Below, piece after piece: positions 49,567 to 57,589 of a stretch of DNA of 64,000 bases. Position 1 is the stretch's first letter, and each line of letters begins with the position of its first letter. The stretch spans positions 1,787,261 through 1,851,260 of the forward strand of contig NZ_LMIR01000002.1 of NCBI RefSeq assembly GCF_001429165.1, written 5' to 3'. A program made the translations under genes and the position numbers. Below the pieces are notes generated by a model. It did not search any database, had not been told where the DNA came from, and saw only the letters and a list, made by a program, of their open reading frames with translations. This DNA is from Agromyces sp. Root81 (lineage in GTDB: Bacteria; Actinomycetota; Actinomycetes; Actinomycetales; Microbacteriaceae).

Positions 49567-52032
49567 ATGGCCGACGGCGCGCGCCGACTCGTCGAGGTCG
49601 ACGGCCGCCGCCTGCGGCTGACGAACCTCGACAAGGTCATGTATCCCGAGACGGGCATGACGAAGGGCGAGGTGATCTCCTACTACGCGGAGATCGCCGC
49701 CGTCATGGTGCCGGTGGTCGCCGGGCGGCCGGTGACGCGCAAACGGTGGGTTCATGGCGTCGGCACAGCGGATGCCCCTGAGCAGCCGTTCTTCGAGAAG
49801 AACCTCGCCGAGCACGCTCCCGAGTGGGTGCGCCGCGGCATCCAGCACCACTCCGACGGCGACAAGGGGTATCCGATCGTCGGTGACCGCGCGACGCTCG
49901 TCTGGCTCGCGCAGCAGGCCGCCCTCGAACTGCACGTGCCGCAGTGGCGCTTCGACGCCCGCGGGGAGCCGGCGAACCCCGACCGCATGGTCTTCGACCT
50001 CGACCCGGGCGAGGGCACGGGGCTCGTCGAGTGCGCGGAGGTCGCCCGGCTCGTGCGCGACCTCATCGCGGGCATGGGCCTGGAGGCGGTGCCCGTGACG
50101 AGCGGCAGCAAGGGCATCCACCTCTACGCGGCGCTCGACGGCTCGCAGAGTTCCGAGCAGGTCTCTGCGGTCGCGCACGAGCTGGCCAGGGCCCTCGAGG
50201 CCGATCACTCCGACCTCGTCGTGTCGAGCATGCGCAAGACGCTGCGCACGGGGCGGGTGCTCATCGACTGGAGCCAGAACAACGGCAAGAAGACGACGAT
50301 CGCGCCGTACTCGCTGCGCGGCCGGCCGCGGCCGACCGTCGCCGCGCCGCGCACTTGGGAGGAGCTCGACGACGCCGGGCTCCGCCAGCTCGAGGCGTCC
50401 GAGGTGCTCGAACGGGTCGCGACGTCGGGCGATCCGATGCGCGCGATCACCGAACGATCCCACGGCGGACCGCTCGCCCAATACCTGTCGATGCGGAGCG
50501 CCACGGCCACGCCAGAGCCGATGCCGGCCTCGGCATGGGGTGAGGCGAGCGCGGGGGCGCCGCGATTCGTGATCCAGGAGCACCATGCCAGGCGCCTGCA
50601 TTTCGACCTGCGGCTCGAACGTGACGGGGTGCTGAAGAGCTGGGCCGTGCCGAAGGGCGTGCCGGAGACCTCGGGCGCGAACCACCTCGCCGTGCAGACG
50701 GAGGACCACCCGATGGACTACGCCGCGTTCGAGGGCACGATCCCGAAGGGGGAGTACGGCGCAGGGGCCATGACGATCTGGGACTCGGGCACCTACGCGA
50801 CCGAGAAGTGGCGCGAGGACGAGATCATCGTCGACGTCGACGGGCAGCCGGGCGGACCGCTCGGCGGGCCGGTGCGGCTCGCGCTCATCCGCACCGACGG
50901 GCACGGCGAGAAGAGTTCGTGGCTTCTGCACCGCATGAAGGATCAGCATGCGGACACTCAGCGGGTTGAGGAGGCGCGCCAGCGCCGTCTCGAAACGCCC
51001 ACGCCGGGGCAAGCGGATTTCGAGGCGCGTCCTCCTGCGTCGGGCGCGCTTCAACCCGCGGCGGGGGTCGGCCCGATCACGCAGCGCCCGATGCTCGCGA
51101 CCGCGGCGACGGTCGGCATGCTGGCGGGGGAGGACTGGGCGCTCGAGTGGAAGTGGGACGGCATCCGGGTGCTCGCCCGCGTCGACGCCGGCGGCGTGCG
51201 ACTGCTCAGCCGAAACGGTGTCGACATCACCGCCCGCTACCCCGAGCTCGCCGGGTTGCCGGCCCTCGTGCGGGGTGATGCGCTCCTCGACGGCGAGATC
51301 GTCGCACTCGACGCCGACGGCCGACCCGACTTCGGGCGGCTGCAGCATCGGATGAATCTCACGAGACCGCGCGAGATCGAGCGCGTCGCGGCATCCGTGC
51401 CCGTGCGCCTGCTGCTCTTCGACGTGCTCGAGGTCGGCGGCCTGCCGGTCGTCGACGAGCCGTACCGGGATCGCCGCGCGCGTCTGGCCGGCCTCGTCAG
51501 GGTCAAGCGCGGCGTGCCGGTCGAGGTGCCGGCGCCCGCCACGGGCGACCCCGCCGAGGCGCTCGAAGAGAGCCGCCGTCTCGGGCTCGAGGGCCTCGTC
51601 GCGAAGCGACCCGACTCCCGGTACCGAGCAGGCGCCCGCAGCAGCGATTGGCTGAAGCTCAAGCTCACCCTCACGCAGGAGGTCGTGATCGGCGGCTACC
51701 GACGCGGCGTCGGCACGCGCACCGGGCGCATCCGCTCGCTCCTCGTCGGAATCCCGGGCGATGGCGGGCTCGAGTACGCCGGGCGCGTCGGCTCGGGGCT
51801 CGGCGAACGCGAACTCGAACGGCTGCTCGGCACGCTGCGTCCGCTCGAGCAGACCGAATCGCCCTTCGTGCAGGTGCCGGCTGCCGACATGAGCGATGCG
51901 GTGTGGGTGCGCCCCGAGCTCGTCGGCGAGATCGAGCTCGGCGACTGGACGAGCACCGGGGTGGCGCGGCATCCGCGGTGGCGGGGACTCCGACCCGACA
52001 AGTTTCCCGCCGACGTCGTGCGCGAGTCCTGA
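49567..52032 (+). CDS. ligD: Multifunctional ATP-dependent DNA ligase LigD
   Basis: 821 residues with domains in the order polymerase/primase (about 1-290; DLDPGEG metal-binding region, SGSKGIHLY), 3'-phosphoesterase (about 345-455; IQEHHARRLHFDLRLE, KGEYGAGAM) and ligase (about 505-821; EWKWDGIR with Lys529 as the adenylated residue, DGEIVALD, EGLVAKRP). This order matches mycobacterial LigD. Residues about 465-498, the linker before the ligase domain, are encoded by a copy of the dispersed inverted repeat. ATG 49567 is used; in-frame ATGs lie at 49555 and 49558. Acts with Ku in end joining. Confidence 0.95.
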   Translation: MADGARRLVEVDGRRLRLTNLDKVMYPETGMTKGEVISYYAEIAAVMVPVVAGRPVTRKRWVHGVGTADAPEQPFFEKNLAEHAPEWVRRGIQHHSDGDKGYPIVGDRATLVWLAQQAALELHVPQWRFDARGEPANPDRMVFDLDPGEGTGLVECAEVARLVRDLIAGMGLEAVPVTSGSKGIHLYAALDGSQSSEQVSAVAHELARALEADHSDLVVSSMRKTLRTGRVLIDWSQNNGKKTTIAPYSLRGRPRPTVAAPRTWEELDDAGLRQLEASEVLERVATSGDPMRAITERSHGGPLAQYLSMRSATATPEPMPASAWGEASAGAPRFVIQEHHARRLHFDLRLERDGVLKSWAVPKGVPETSGANHLAVQTEDHPMDYAAFEGTIPKGEYGAGAMTIWDSGTYATEKWREDEIIVDVDGQPGGPLGGPVRLALIRTDGHGEKSSWLLHRMKDQHADTQRVEEARQRRLETPTPGQADFEARPPASGALQPAAGVGPITQRPMLATAATVGMLAGEDWALEWKWDGIRVLARVDAGGVRLLSRNGVDITARYPELAGLPALVRGDALLDGEIVALDADGRPDFGRLQHRMNLTRPREIERVAASVPVRLLLFDVLEVGGLPVVDEPYRDRRARLAGLVRVKRGVPVEVPAPATGDPAEALEESRRLGLEGLVAKRPDSRYRAGARSSDWLKLKLTLTQEVVIGGYRRGVGTRTGRIRSLLVGIPGDGGLEYAGRVGSGLGERELERLLGTLRPLEQTESPFVQVPAADMSDAVWVRPELVGEIELGDWTSTGVARHPRWRGLRPDKFPADVVRES
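50961..51060. repeat. Dispersed inverted-repeat element, copy D, inside ligD
   Basis: Left arm from GGGTTGAGGAGGCGCGCC to GAAAC; right arm from ATTTCGAGGCGCGTCC to TTCAACCCGC. It is translated in frame as an Arg/Glu-rich linker ([15 protein letters not shown]...) between the phosphoesterase and ligase domains, without introducing a stop. Confidence 0.85.
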
Positions 52033-52077
52033 CCCGCTCGCGCGCGGGCGCCGTGGTGGTCACGCGAGCGTGCGCGG

Positions 52078-52977
52078 TCAGAGGCCCCGGCCGCCGGCGA
52101 CCGGCAGGATCGCGCCCGAGACGTACGACGCCTCATCGGACGCGAGGTACACGTAGGCGCCGGCGAGTTCGGCCGGCTGTCCGGCCCGGCCGAGTGGTGT
52201 GTCGTGCCCGAACTCGGGCAGCGTGTCCGGCCATCCCGTCGACGGGATGAGCGGCGTCCAGATCGGCCCGGGGGCGACCGCGTTGACGCGGATCCCGCGC
52301 GGCCCGAGCTCCTCGGCGAGGGCCTTGGTGAATGCCACCAACGCGGCCTTCGTCATCGCGTAGTCGACGAGCGCCGACGACGTGTCGAAGCCCTGGATCG
52401 AGGTCGTCGTGATGATGCTCGAACCCGCGTCCATGAGCGGCACCGCGGCGCGGGCGAGGAAGACCGGTGCGAAGAGGTTCACGCGCATCACGGTCTCGAA
52501 GTCGTCGGTCGGAATCGTCGAGATGCCACCGCGCTCGCGCTGGTGGGCGGCGTTCAGCACGAGCAGGTCGAGCCCGCCGAACGCCTCGTGGCTGCGGGCG
52601 ACGAGTTCCTGGCAATGGGTCTCGTCGCGCAGGTCTCCTGAGAGCAGCAGCGGGTCGGACCCGGCGTCCGAGATCCACCTCGCGGTCTCGTCCGCGTCCT
52701 CCTGCTCGCTCGGCAGGAAGGCGATGGCGACGCTCGCGCCCTCGCGGGCGAAGGCGATCGCGACGGCACGTCCGATGCCGGAGTCTCCGCCGGTGATGAG
52801 GGCGCGCCGGCCCTCGAGTCGCCGACTGCCCCGGTAGCTCTGCTCGCCGTGATCGGGAAGGGGGGACATCCGCTCGGTCAGGCCGGGCGGCACCTGCTCC
52901 TGTCTCGGGAACGGGTCGGTCGTGTGCTTGGTCGTCGGGTCGATGAGCAGATCGTTGGTCAGACGGTCGTCGGTCAT
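52078..52977 (-). CDS. SDR-family oxidoreductase (stress-type, YghA/GsiB-cluster-like)
   Basis: 299 residues. An N-terminal extension of about 55 residues (DPFPRQEQVPPGLTERMSPLPDHGE) precedes the Rossmann core, as in the YghA/general-stress SDR group. ALITGGDSGIGRAVAIAFAREG is the TGxxxGIG loop; LVLNAAH and VDYAMTKAAL follow. The predicted substrate is an alcohol or aldehyde; its identity is unknown. The ATG at 52977 has an AGGAGG ribosome-binding site four bases upstream. Convergent with ligD. Confidence 0.88.
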   Translation of the reverse strand: MTDDRLTNDLLIDPTTKHTTDPFPRQEQVPPGLTERMSPLPDHGEQSYRGSRRLEGRRALITGGDSGIGRAVAIAFAREGASVAIAFLPSEQEDADETARWISDAGSDPLLLSGDLRDETHCQELVARSHEAFGGLDLLVLNAAHQRERGGISTIPTDDFETVMRVNLFAPVFLARAAVPLMDAGSSIITTTSIQGFDTSSALVDYAMTKAALVAFTKALAEELGPRGIRVNAVAPGPIWTPLIPSTGWPDTLPEFGHDTPLGRAGQPAELAGAYVYLASDEASYVSGAILPVAGGRGL

Positions 52978-53254
52978 GGGACCTCCTCGGATCACCGGCC
53001 ACAGTACGCGCACGCGACGGAGTGCAGCAGGGGATTGACAAGCGGGCCGCCGGCGTCCGCACCAGACGACCGAGCGGCATCGACGGCTGCCGGTAGCACG
53101 GGGCCGGAAGGGCGGTCAACCCCTAGCCGCGGGCCCACGCGGCTCAATAGCGTCGAGGAACGAGGCGTACCCCCGCTTCGAGGTTCTGCCCGTCGGGCCC
53201 GAACCACTCGCCGCACTCGTCGACCACGAGGGCGGACCACCTGAAGGAGAGATC

Positions 53255-53419
53255 ATGAACATCCTCGTCGCCATCATCGCCATCGCCGCAGTCGTACTGC
53301 TCATCACCGGTGGCATCGTCCCCGCCCTGAACTTCCTGATCTGGGTCGGCATCGCGCTGGCGGTCATCGCGGTCATCGTGTTCCTCGTTCGCTACATCGG
53401 CGGGAACCGGACGGTCTGA
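53255..53419 (+). CDS. Small two-helix membrane protein (54 residues)
   Basis: Too short for most ORF callers. It begins NILVAIIAIAAVVLLITG and ends FLVRYIGGNRTV. Two membrane helices (about 2-19 and 25-46) are joined by VPALNFLIW. A strong GAAGGAGA ribosome-binding site lies five bases before the ATG. Similar tiny membrane proteins are common in actinobacteria, but I cannot name the family or function. Confidence 0.7.
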   Translation: MNILVAIIAIAAVVLLITGGIVPALNFLIWVGIALAVIAVIVFLVRYIGGNRTV

Positions 53420-53481
53420 CCCGCGGAGCACCTCACCGGAACGGGCGGCCTTCGGGTCGCCCGTTCCGCGTGCCGGAGCCG

Positions 53482-53487
53482 TATGCT
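53482..53487 (+). promoter_or_regulatory. -10 box of leaderless promoter
   Basis: TATGCT, 6 bases before the GTG at 53494. Confidence 0.5.
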
Positions 53488-53493
53488 GAGGCC

Positions 53494-53886
53494 GTGGGAA
53501 CCCTGTACTACGGCGACTCCGGCACCCCGATCGGCATCGAGGACCGCGCACTCGCCCACCTGAAGGTCGCCATCACGACGAAGCTCCGCCGGGGCGAGTC
53601 CTTCACGCTGTCGTGGCAGCACGCCGACGACCAGCCGCGCGGCCGGAGCACGCTCTGGCTGCACCCCAGCATTCCGCTGCGTTTCGTCTTCGACGAACCG
53701 GAGGCGCCCGAGCTCAGCCGGCAGTGGATCGAGGACCTGATGCGGTCGGCGAACAGCACGGGCGGCATCGGGCTCGTGCCGGAGCACCTCGACACCGATC
53801 CGATCCCGACGATGCCCGACCAGCCGGTGCAGGTCGGCGTCGACGTGCAGGAGGTCGAGGCCGGCAGCGAGACGCAGCCGGCCTGA
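53494..53886 (+). CDS. Uncharacterised small protein, convergent paralogue 1
   Basis: 130 residues from a GTG. The sequence GTLYYGDSGTPIGIEDRALA, then KLRRGESFTLSWQH, STLWLHPSIPLRFVFDEPE and LMRSANSTGGIGLVPE aligns along its full length with the protein encoded convergently at 53891-54214. It has an acidic C-terminal tail absent from the partner. No signal peptide or membrane helix. I recognise it only as a recurrent Microbacteriaceae-type protein; function unknown. The start is fixed by the TATGCT box and by the shared N-terminus. Confidence 0.72.
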   Translation: MGTLYYGDSGTPIGIEDRALAHLKVAITTKLRRGESFTLSWQHADDQPRGRSTLWLHPSIPLRFVFDEPEAPELSRQWIEDLMRSANSTGGIGLVPEHLDTDPIPTMPDQPVQVGVDVQEVEAGSETQPA

Positions 53887-53890
53887 GCCG

Positions 53891-54214
53891 CTACTCGCCC
53901 TCGAACTGCTCGTTCTCGGTCGGTTCGGGCACGGAGACCAGTCCGGCGGTGCTGTTGGCGGAGAGCAGCATCTGCTCGACCCAGAGCCGGTTCAGCGTCG
54001 GCGGCCGATTGCCGCTGAAGACGAACTGCAGCGGCACTGATTCGTGCAGCCACATCGTCGTGCGGCCGCTGCCGTTCTCGACCCCGTGCTCCCAGGTCAT
54101 CGCGAAGCTCTCGGAGCGGCGGAGCTTGTTCAGGATCGCCACGCGCAGGTGGGCGAGGGTGCGATCGTCGATCTCGATCTCACGCGGTGACGAGTTGTAG
54201 ATGAACTTGCCCAT
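53891..54214 (-). CDS. Uncharacterised small protein, convergent paralogue 2
   Basis: 107 residues: GKFIYNSSPREIEIDDRTLA, KLRRSESFAMTWEHG, TTMWLHESVPLQFVFSGN and MLLSANSTAGLVSVPEP. About half the residues match paralogue 1, including RTLAHLRVAI versus RALAHLKVAI. Soluble, mixed alpha/beta. The two genes are tail to tail with four bases between stops. The leaderless TAGAGT box supports the ATG at 54214. Function unknown. Confidence 0.72.
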   Translation of the reverse strand: MGKFIYNSSPREIEIDDRTLAHLRVAILNKLRRSESFAMTWEHGVENGSGRTTMWLHESVPLQFVFSGNRPPTLNRLWVEQMLLSANSTAGLVSVPEPTENEQFEGE

Positions 54215-54220
54215 GCCCGC

Positions 54221-54226
54221 ACTCTA
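54221..54226 (-). promoter_or_regulatory. -10 box of leaderless promoter
   Basis: TAGAGT on the minus strand, 6 bases before the ATG at 54214. Confidence 0.5.
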
Positions 54227-54353
54227 GCCTGCGCAGGGGCGCGAGACGATGACCGCGAATGCCTCGCCCACCGGTCTCGTGGAGGACCGTTCGTCCGAGA
54301 AGGCCCGCCGGCGGCGGCGGAGTGGATCTACGCTGAACGAGAGGGGGCTCACG

Positions 54354-54572
54354 ATGAACGATCGACTCGAACACGCTCTGGAACACGAGATCGAGCGCTG
54401 GTGGCCGCAGCTCTCGATCGACGCGAAGCACCGTATGCTCGCCGACCTCGAGGCCGAACTCGACCCGCTCACGTGCGCCGAGATCGAGTCGCTTGTGGGG
54501 GCTCCGGCGCCGACCAGTCTCACCGCGGCCGAACGCATGTTCATCGTCACGCAGATGGAAGCGGTCGACTGA
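54354..54572 (+). CDS. Small soluble protein of unknown function (72 residues)
   Basis: Residues read NDRLEHALEHEIERWWPQLS, then KHRMLADLEAELDPLTCAEIESL and TAAERMFIVTQMEAVD. It is acidic and almost all helical. The ATG at 54354 is favoured by a GAGAGGGGG ribosome-binding site; an in-frame ATG at 54249 would add a basic, unlikely tail. No family recognised. Confidence 0.6.
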   Translation: MNDRLEHALEHEIERWWPQLSIDAKHRMLADLEAELDPLTCAEIESLVGAPAPTSLTAAERMFIVTQMEAVD

Positions 54573-54648
54573 CTCGAGGGATCGCTCAGCCGCGTGCTGC
54601 GGTTCCGCAGCGGATGCCACGGCCTCGCGCCGTGTCGGCGGTGCGGCG

Positions 54649-54654
54649 TAGCGT
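54649..54654 (+). promoter_or_regulatory. -10 box of leaderless promoter
   Basis: TAGCGT, 7 bases before the GTG at 54662. Confidence 0.4.
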
Positions 54655-54661
54655 GGGCGAC

Positions 54662-55060
54662 GTGAAGCACCCCCGAGTCGTGGACCCGTGGCATCCGCTC
54701 GTCGAACGCGTGCGCGCCGTGTGCCTCGAGCTGCCCGAGGCCGTCGAAGTCGAGGCGTGGGGTCGGCCGACCTTCCGTGCGGCGAAGCCGATCTTCGTGC
54801 ACGTGAGCGCCTCGATGGAGCGCCCGCTCTCGATCGTGCTGAAGACCGACCCCGTCGAGCACCTGGCGCTCGTGCAGGACGACCGCTTCTTCGGGCCGCC
54901 GTACTACGACCGCGACCACTGGGTCGGGGTCGACCTCGATCGGCCAGAGACCGATTGGGCGCTCATCGCCGAGCTCATCGAGACCTCGTACCGCCAGGTC
55001 GCGAACCGCCGGCAGCTCACCGCGCTCGACGCGATGCGGCCGGAGCACGCGGGTCCGTGA
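54662..55060 (+). CDS. MmcQ/YjbR-family protein
   Basis: 132 residues from a GTG. LPEAVEVEAWGRPTFRAAKPIFVH is the conserved core (CyaY-like fold, EAWGxPTFR), with SIVLKTDPVEHLALVQDDRFF and YYDRDHWVGVDL following. The C-terminal ELIETSYRQVANRRQLTAL completes the family length. YjbR-type proteins are annotated as DNA-binding by fold, but the role is unproven. The region is free-standing. Confidence 0.82.
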   Translation: MKHPRVVDPWHPLVERVRAVCLELPEAVEVEAWGRPTFRAAKPIFVHVSASMERPLSIVLKTDPVEHLALVQDDRFFGPPYYDRDHWVGVDLDRPETDWALIAELIETSYRQVANRRQLTALDAMRPEHAGP

Positions 55061-55110
55061 CCGGCTGCGCACGATCTCCGCGACGAGTCATCGCCGATGG
55101 CGACGCTCGA

Positions 55111-55140
55111 TTGGCGAGATCTGAGCGGGTGCGTTAGAGT
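55111..55140 (+). promoter_or_regulatory. Promoter of tRNA-Arg
   Basis: TTGGCG (55111-55116), 18-base spacer, TAGAGT (55135-55140); the leader before the mature tRNA is about 38 bases. Confidence 0.55.
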
Positions 55141-55184
55141 TACGTGGTTGCCTGATCGCGAAGGAAGCGCAGGCGACATGCCAT

Positions 55185-55257
55185 GCGCCCGTAGCTCAAC
55201 GGATAGAGCATCTGACTACGGATCAGAAGGTTGGGGGTTCGAATCCCTCCGGGCGCA
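55185..55257 (+). tRNA. tRNA-Arg (anticodon ACG)
   Basis: 73 bases. Acceptor arms GCGCCCG and CGGGCGC pair perfectly, with an A discriminator. Anticodon loop CTACGGA gives ACG. The first anticodon base is normally converted to inosine by TadA, whose gene lies at 63284 in this window. T-arm GGGGG-TTCGAAT-CCCTC has one G-U pair. CCA is not encoded. Confidence 0.96.
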
Positions 55258-55276
55258 CACTGGTTGAGACAGTAAC

Positions 55277-55311
55277 AGAACGGCCCGCGAAAGCGGGCCG
55301 TTCTTGTTTTC
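55277..55311 (+). terminator. Intrinsic terminator of tRNA-Arg
   Basis: AGAACGGCCCGC-GAAA-GCGGGCCGTTCT followed by TGTTTT: a 12-base stem with GNRA tetraloop and U-tract, 20 bases after the tRNA. Confidence 0.9.
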
Positions 55312-55507
55312 CGGTGCGGCGCTTCGAGCGGCGGTCGAGGGTCCGCTGGGGCCCGCTCGCGTCATTGTGCACGAGCTTCGCGGACACCCGCAGTTCGCTG
55401 AGAGTCTGCTGGGTATAGGCGTGGGCGACGTGACAGCGGGGTGACTCGGCTGCGCCTCCCCGGTTAGGCTCGCCTCACGTCTGATTCCCGGGATCGAGAG
55501 TTCGGAT

Positions 55508-56986
55508 ATGAGGGGTGCGTTCGTCGGGGTCGACCCGGCTTCGTTGAATCGGGACATCGCCGTGCGAACACGTGCGGCGGAGACCGTCGCCGCCGAGCGT
55601 GAGGGGCACGTTCGGCTCAGAGGGCTGCGCTCGCGACGGCTGGCCTCGCACATGCGGCGGCTTTACGCCGCGCTGATCGCCGTTGCCGTCGCGATCGTGC
55701 TGTATCGCGCGCTCGACCCGCGGTACTCGCCGACGAGCGGCACGCACGGGATCGACGTGCTCTGGATGATCCCGGCGCTGGCCGGGGGCGCGGTGGTCGG
55801 CGCGTGCCTCATCGTGGCATCGGCCTCGAGTGCCGGGATCGCCGGTCTCGAACAGCTCGGGCTCCCGGCGCTGCCCGTCGAGTCGCGTGCGGTCGCCAAC
55901 GGACTGACATGGGCCGCGATCGCATTGCTCGCCGTCCACTTCACCTCCTCGGCGTTCGACGTCCTTCCCGGCGGCCACCGACTGGCTGGCGTCCTCCTCG
56001 GCGTCCTGTTCGGTGTCGGCACGTTCCGCCTGCACCGTCACGCGATCGAGCACGAGGCGTACCGCACCTTCAATCTCGTGGCCATGCTGCTCGCCGCCGG
56101 AAGCCTCGCGAGCATGAGCATCACTCCCACCGGCGACTGGTGGACGCACAACTTCAGCACCCTCGGCACCTCGAACGACCTCGCCGCGGCGTGCTTCAAC
56201 ATCGCGATCATCGTGTCGGGGTTCGGCATGGCGGGCCTCACGGCGCTACTGACCCGTTCGCTCGCCCATGGCCCGTTCGGGCTGCGGCCCGGGGCGCGCA
56301 CCGTGATGCACGTGCTCATCGCCCTGGTCGGCATCAGTCTCATGGGGGTCGGCCTGGTGCCGATCGACACCGACACCGACCTGCACAACGCCTTCGCGGT
56401 CGGAGCCGCCGCGGCGTTCGCCCTGCTGTGCCTCGGCGTGCAGCTCTTCGCGCCGGGCATCCCGCGATGGTTCGCCTGGTTCTCGTATCTCTCCCTCGCC
56501 GTCGAGGCGATCGCGATGGTGGCGTACGACCAGTTCGGGGTCTTCAACCTCACCGTGTTCGAACTCGTGGCGTTCACGCTCGTGTTCGCCTGGCTGATCG
56601 CGCTCGTCGTCGCGACCGTGCAGGAGCACCGCGATGCGGGAACGGATGCCGCTGCGCCGCCGCGAGGCATCCGTCGCTGCCTGGCCCGGCCGATGACGGC
56701 ATCGCGTCGGGTGCGGCCCGAACCGCTCGCCTCTATTCGGATCGACCACGGTACGGTCGCGGTCGGTGCCGCCTGTCCGGGTTCGACTGCGCCGGATCGG
56801 CGCCGCCGCATCCGCCGCATCCGTCAGGAGGTTCCTCGGCGAACCGTGCGCCTGTCCTCCGTGGCGCCGCCGCAGGGGCCTCCGCGCCGACGGCGAGGTC
56901 TGCGTCGATCACGGCGAGGCGGTCGGGGCGGTCGAGTAGAGTCGCGCCATGGCCTCCGACATCGTCGAAATCGTCCGCAACGATGA
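55508..56986 (+). CDS. DUF998-like membrane protein with anomalous C-terminus
   Basis: 492 residues as an open frame. Residues about 50-375 hold roughly eight to ten membrane helices, with TGDWWTHNFSTLGTSNDLAAACFN and GLVPIDTDTDLHNAFAV typical of DUF998-related proteins. From about residue 380 the sequence turns into a non-membrane, Arg-rich tail (DRRRRIRRIRQEVPRRTVRL, RRRRGLRRSRRGGR) and overlaps the next gene by 38 bases. That tail looks like read-through of non-coding DNA, so a frameshift or lost stop near 56640-56700 is suspected. TAGGCT at 55465 is a possible -10 box. Function unknown. Confidence 0.65.
   Translation: MRGAFVGVDPASLNRDIAVRTRAAETVAAEREGHVRLRGLRSRRLASHMRRLYAALIAVAVAIVLYRALDPRYSPTSGTHGIDVLWMIPALAGGAVVGACLIVASASSAGIAGLEQLGLPALPVESRAVANGLTWAAIALLAVHFTSSAFDVLPGGHRLAGVLLGVLFGVGTFRLHRHAIEHEAYRTFNLVAMLLAAGSLASMSITPTGDWWTHNFSTLGTSNDLAAACFNIAIIVSGFGMAGLTALLTRSLAHGPFGLRPGARTVMHVLIALVGISLMGVGLVPIDTDTDLHNAFAVGAAAAFALLCLGVQLFAPGIPRWFAWFSYLSLAVEAIAMVAYDQFGVFNLTVFELVAFTLVFAWLIALVVATVQEHRDAGTDAAAPPRGIRRCLARPMTASRRVRPEPLASIRIDHGTVAVGAACPGSTAPDRRRRIRRIRQEVPRRTVRLSSVAPPQGPPRRRRGLRRSRRGGRGGRVESRHGLRHRRNRPQR
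56937..56942 (+). promoter_or_regulatory. -10 box of leaderless GNAT promoter
   Basis: TAGAGT, 6 bases before the ATG at 56949, inside the Arg-rich tail of the preceding frame. Confidence 0.5.
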
Positions 56987-57242
56987 CCGTCACCGTTACG
57001 ATCTCCGCTTCGACGGAGAGCACGCGGGGTTCGCGCAGTACCGGCTGACGGACGGCGCGATCGTCTTCACCCATACCGTCGTGCTGCCCGAGTTCGAGGG
57101 GCGGGGCCTCGGCAGCAAGCTGGCCCGGTTCGTGCTCGACGACGCCGTGTCGCGCGGCGAGCGCATCGTGCCCGAGTGCCCGTTCATCGCCGCCTACCTC
57201 CGCAGGCACGACGAGTACGAGGCATCCGTCGACTGGCCCTGA
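56949..57242 (+). CDS. Small GNAT-type N-acetyltransferase (YidJ/GTL-like)
   Basis: 97 residues, the size of the compact single-domain acetyltransferase-like family. The core VLPEFEGRGLGSKLARFVLDD holds the acetyl-CoA loop (xxGxGxG/A), and VPECPFIAAYLRRHDEY is the conserved C-terminal block CPFxxxYxxxHpEY. Earlier, YDLRFDGEHAGFAQYRL forms the opening sheet. Acceptor unknown. It has its own TAGAGT box, which argues that the preceding frame does not truly extend to here. Confidence 0.85.
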   Translation: MASDIVEIVRNDDRHRYDLRFDGEHAGFAQYRLTDGAIVFTHTVVLPEFEGRGLGSKLARFVLDDAVSRGERIVPECPFIAAYLRRHDEYEASVDWP

Positions 57243-57550
57243 TCGACAGGGCGCGGTCCCGCCGTCGTTCGCACGACTCCGGAGTTGGAAGCGTTCTCAC
57301 CCCCCAATCGGGGCAGTACCGACGATCCATGCGGGCGGATACGATTCGATCAGACCCGAGTCGGACCCGTACCGACCTACTCGCCCTGTACCGGCGAGTC
57401 GCGCGACCGACGACCCATCGGCCGCCCGGGACAAGCTCGCCGAGCTCAGTTCGGGTCGCTCGGCGGGAGGGTCTCCTTGGAGACCGCGGTGGGGCGGGAG
57501 GTAGGGTTCCCGCCCCACCGTCACGTCCGCCGCGAGACCCCGGATGAAGA
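57243..57550. other. Intergenic region without a recognised gene
   Basis: 308 bases between the convergent GNAT and dipeptidase genes. The only structures seen are the hairpin at 57488-57519 and a short duplication of the 3' end of the dipeptidase gene at 57532-57550. Short frames here have no protein-like features. Confidence 0.6.
57488..57519 (-). terminator. Hairpin downstream of the dipeptidase gene
   Basis: GGTGGGGCGGGA (57488-57499) and TCCCGCCCCACC (57508-57519) form a perfect 12-base stem with an 8-base loop, 32 bases past the stop of the minus-strand gene. Confidence 0.65.
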
Positions 57551-57589
57551 TCAGGCCTGTTCGGCCGCTGCGAGACCCCGGATGAAGAG
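57532..57589. repeat. Short tandem duplication at the 3' end of the dipeptidase gene
   Basis: CGAGACCCCGGATGAAGA occurs at about 57532-57549 and again about 40 bases on. The second copy encodes the final FIRGLAA residues of the enzyme, and the first lies just beyond its stop codon. Confidence 0.65.
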
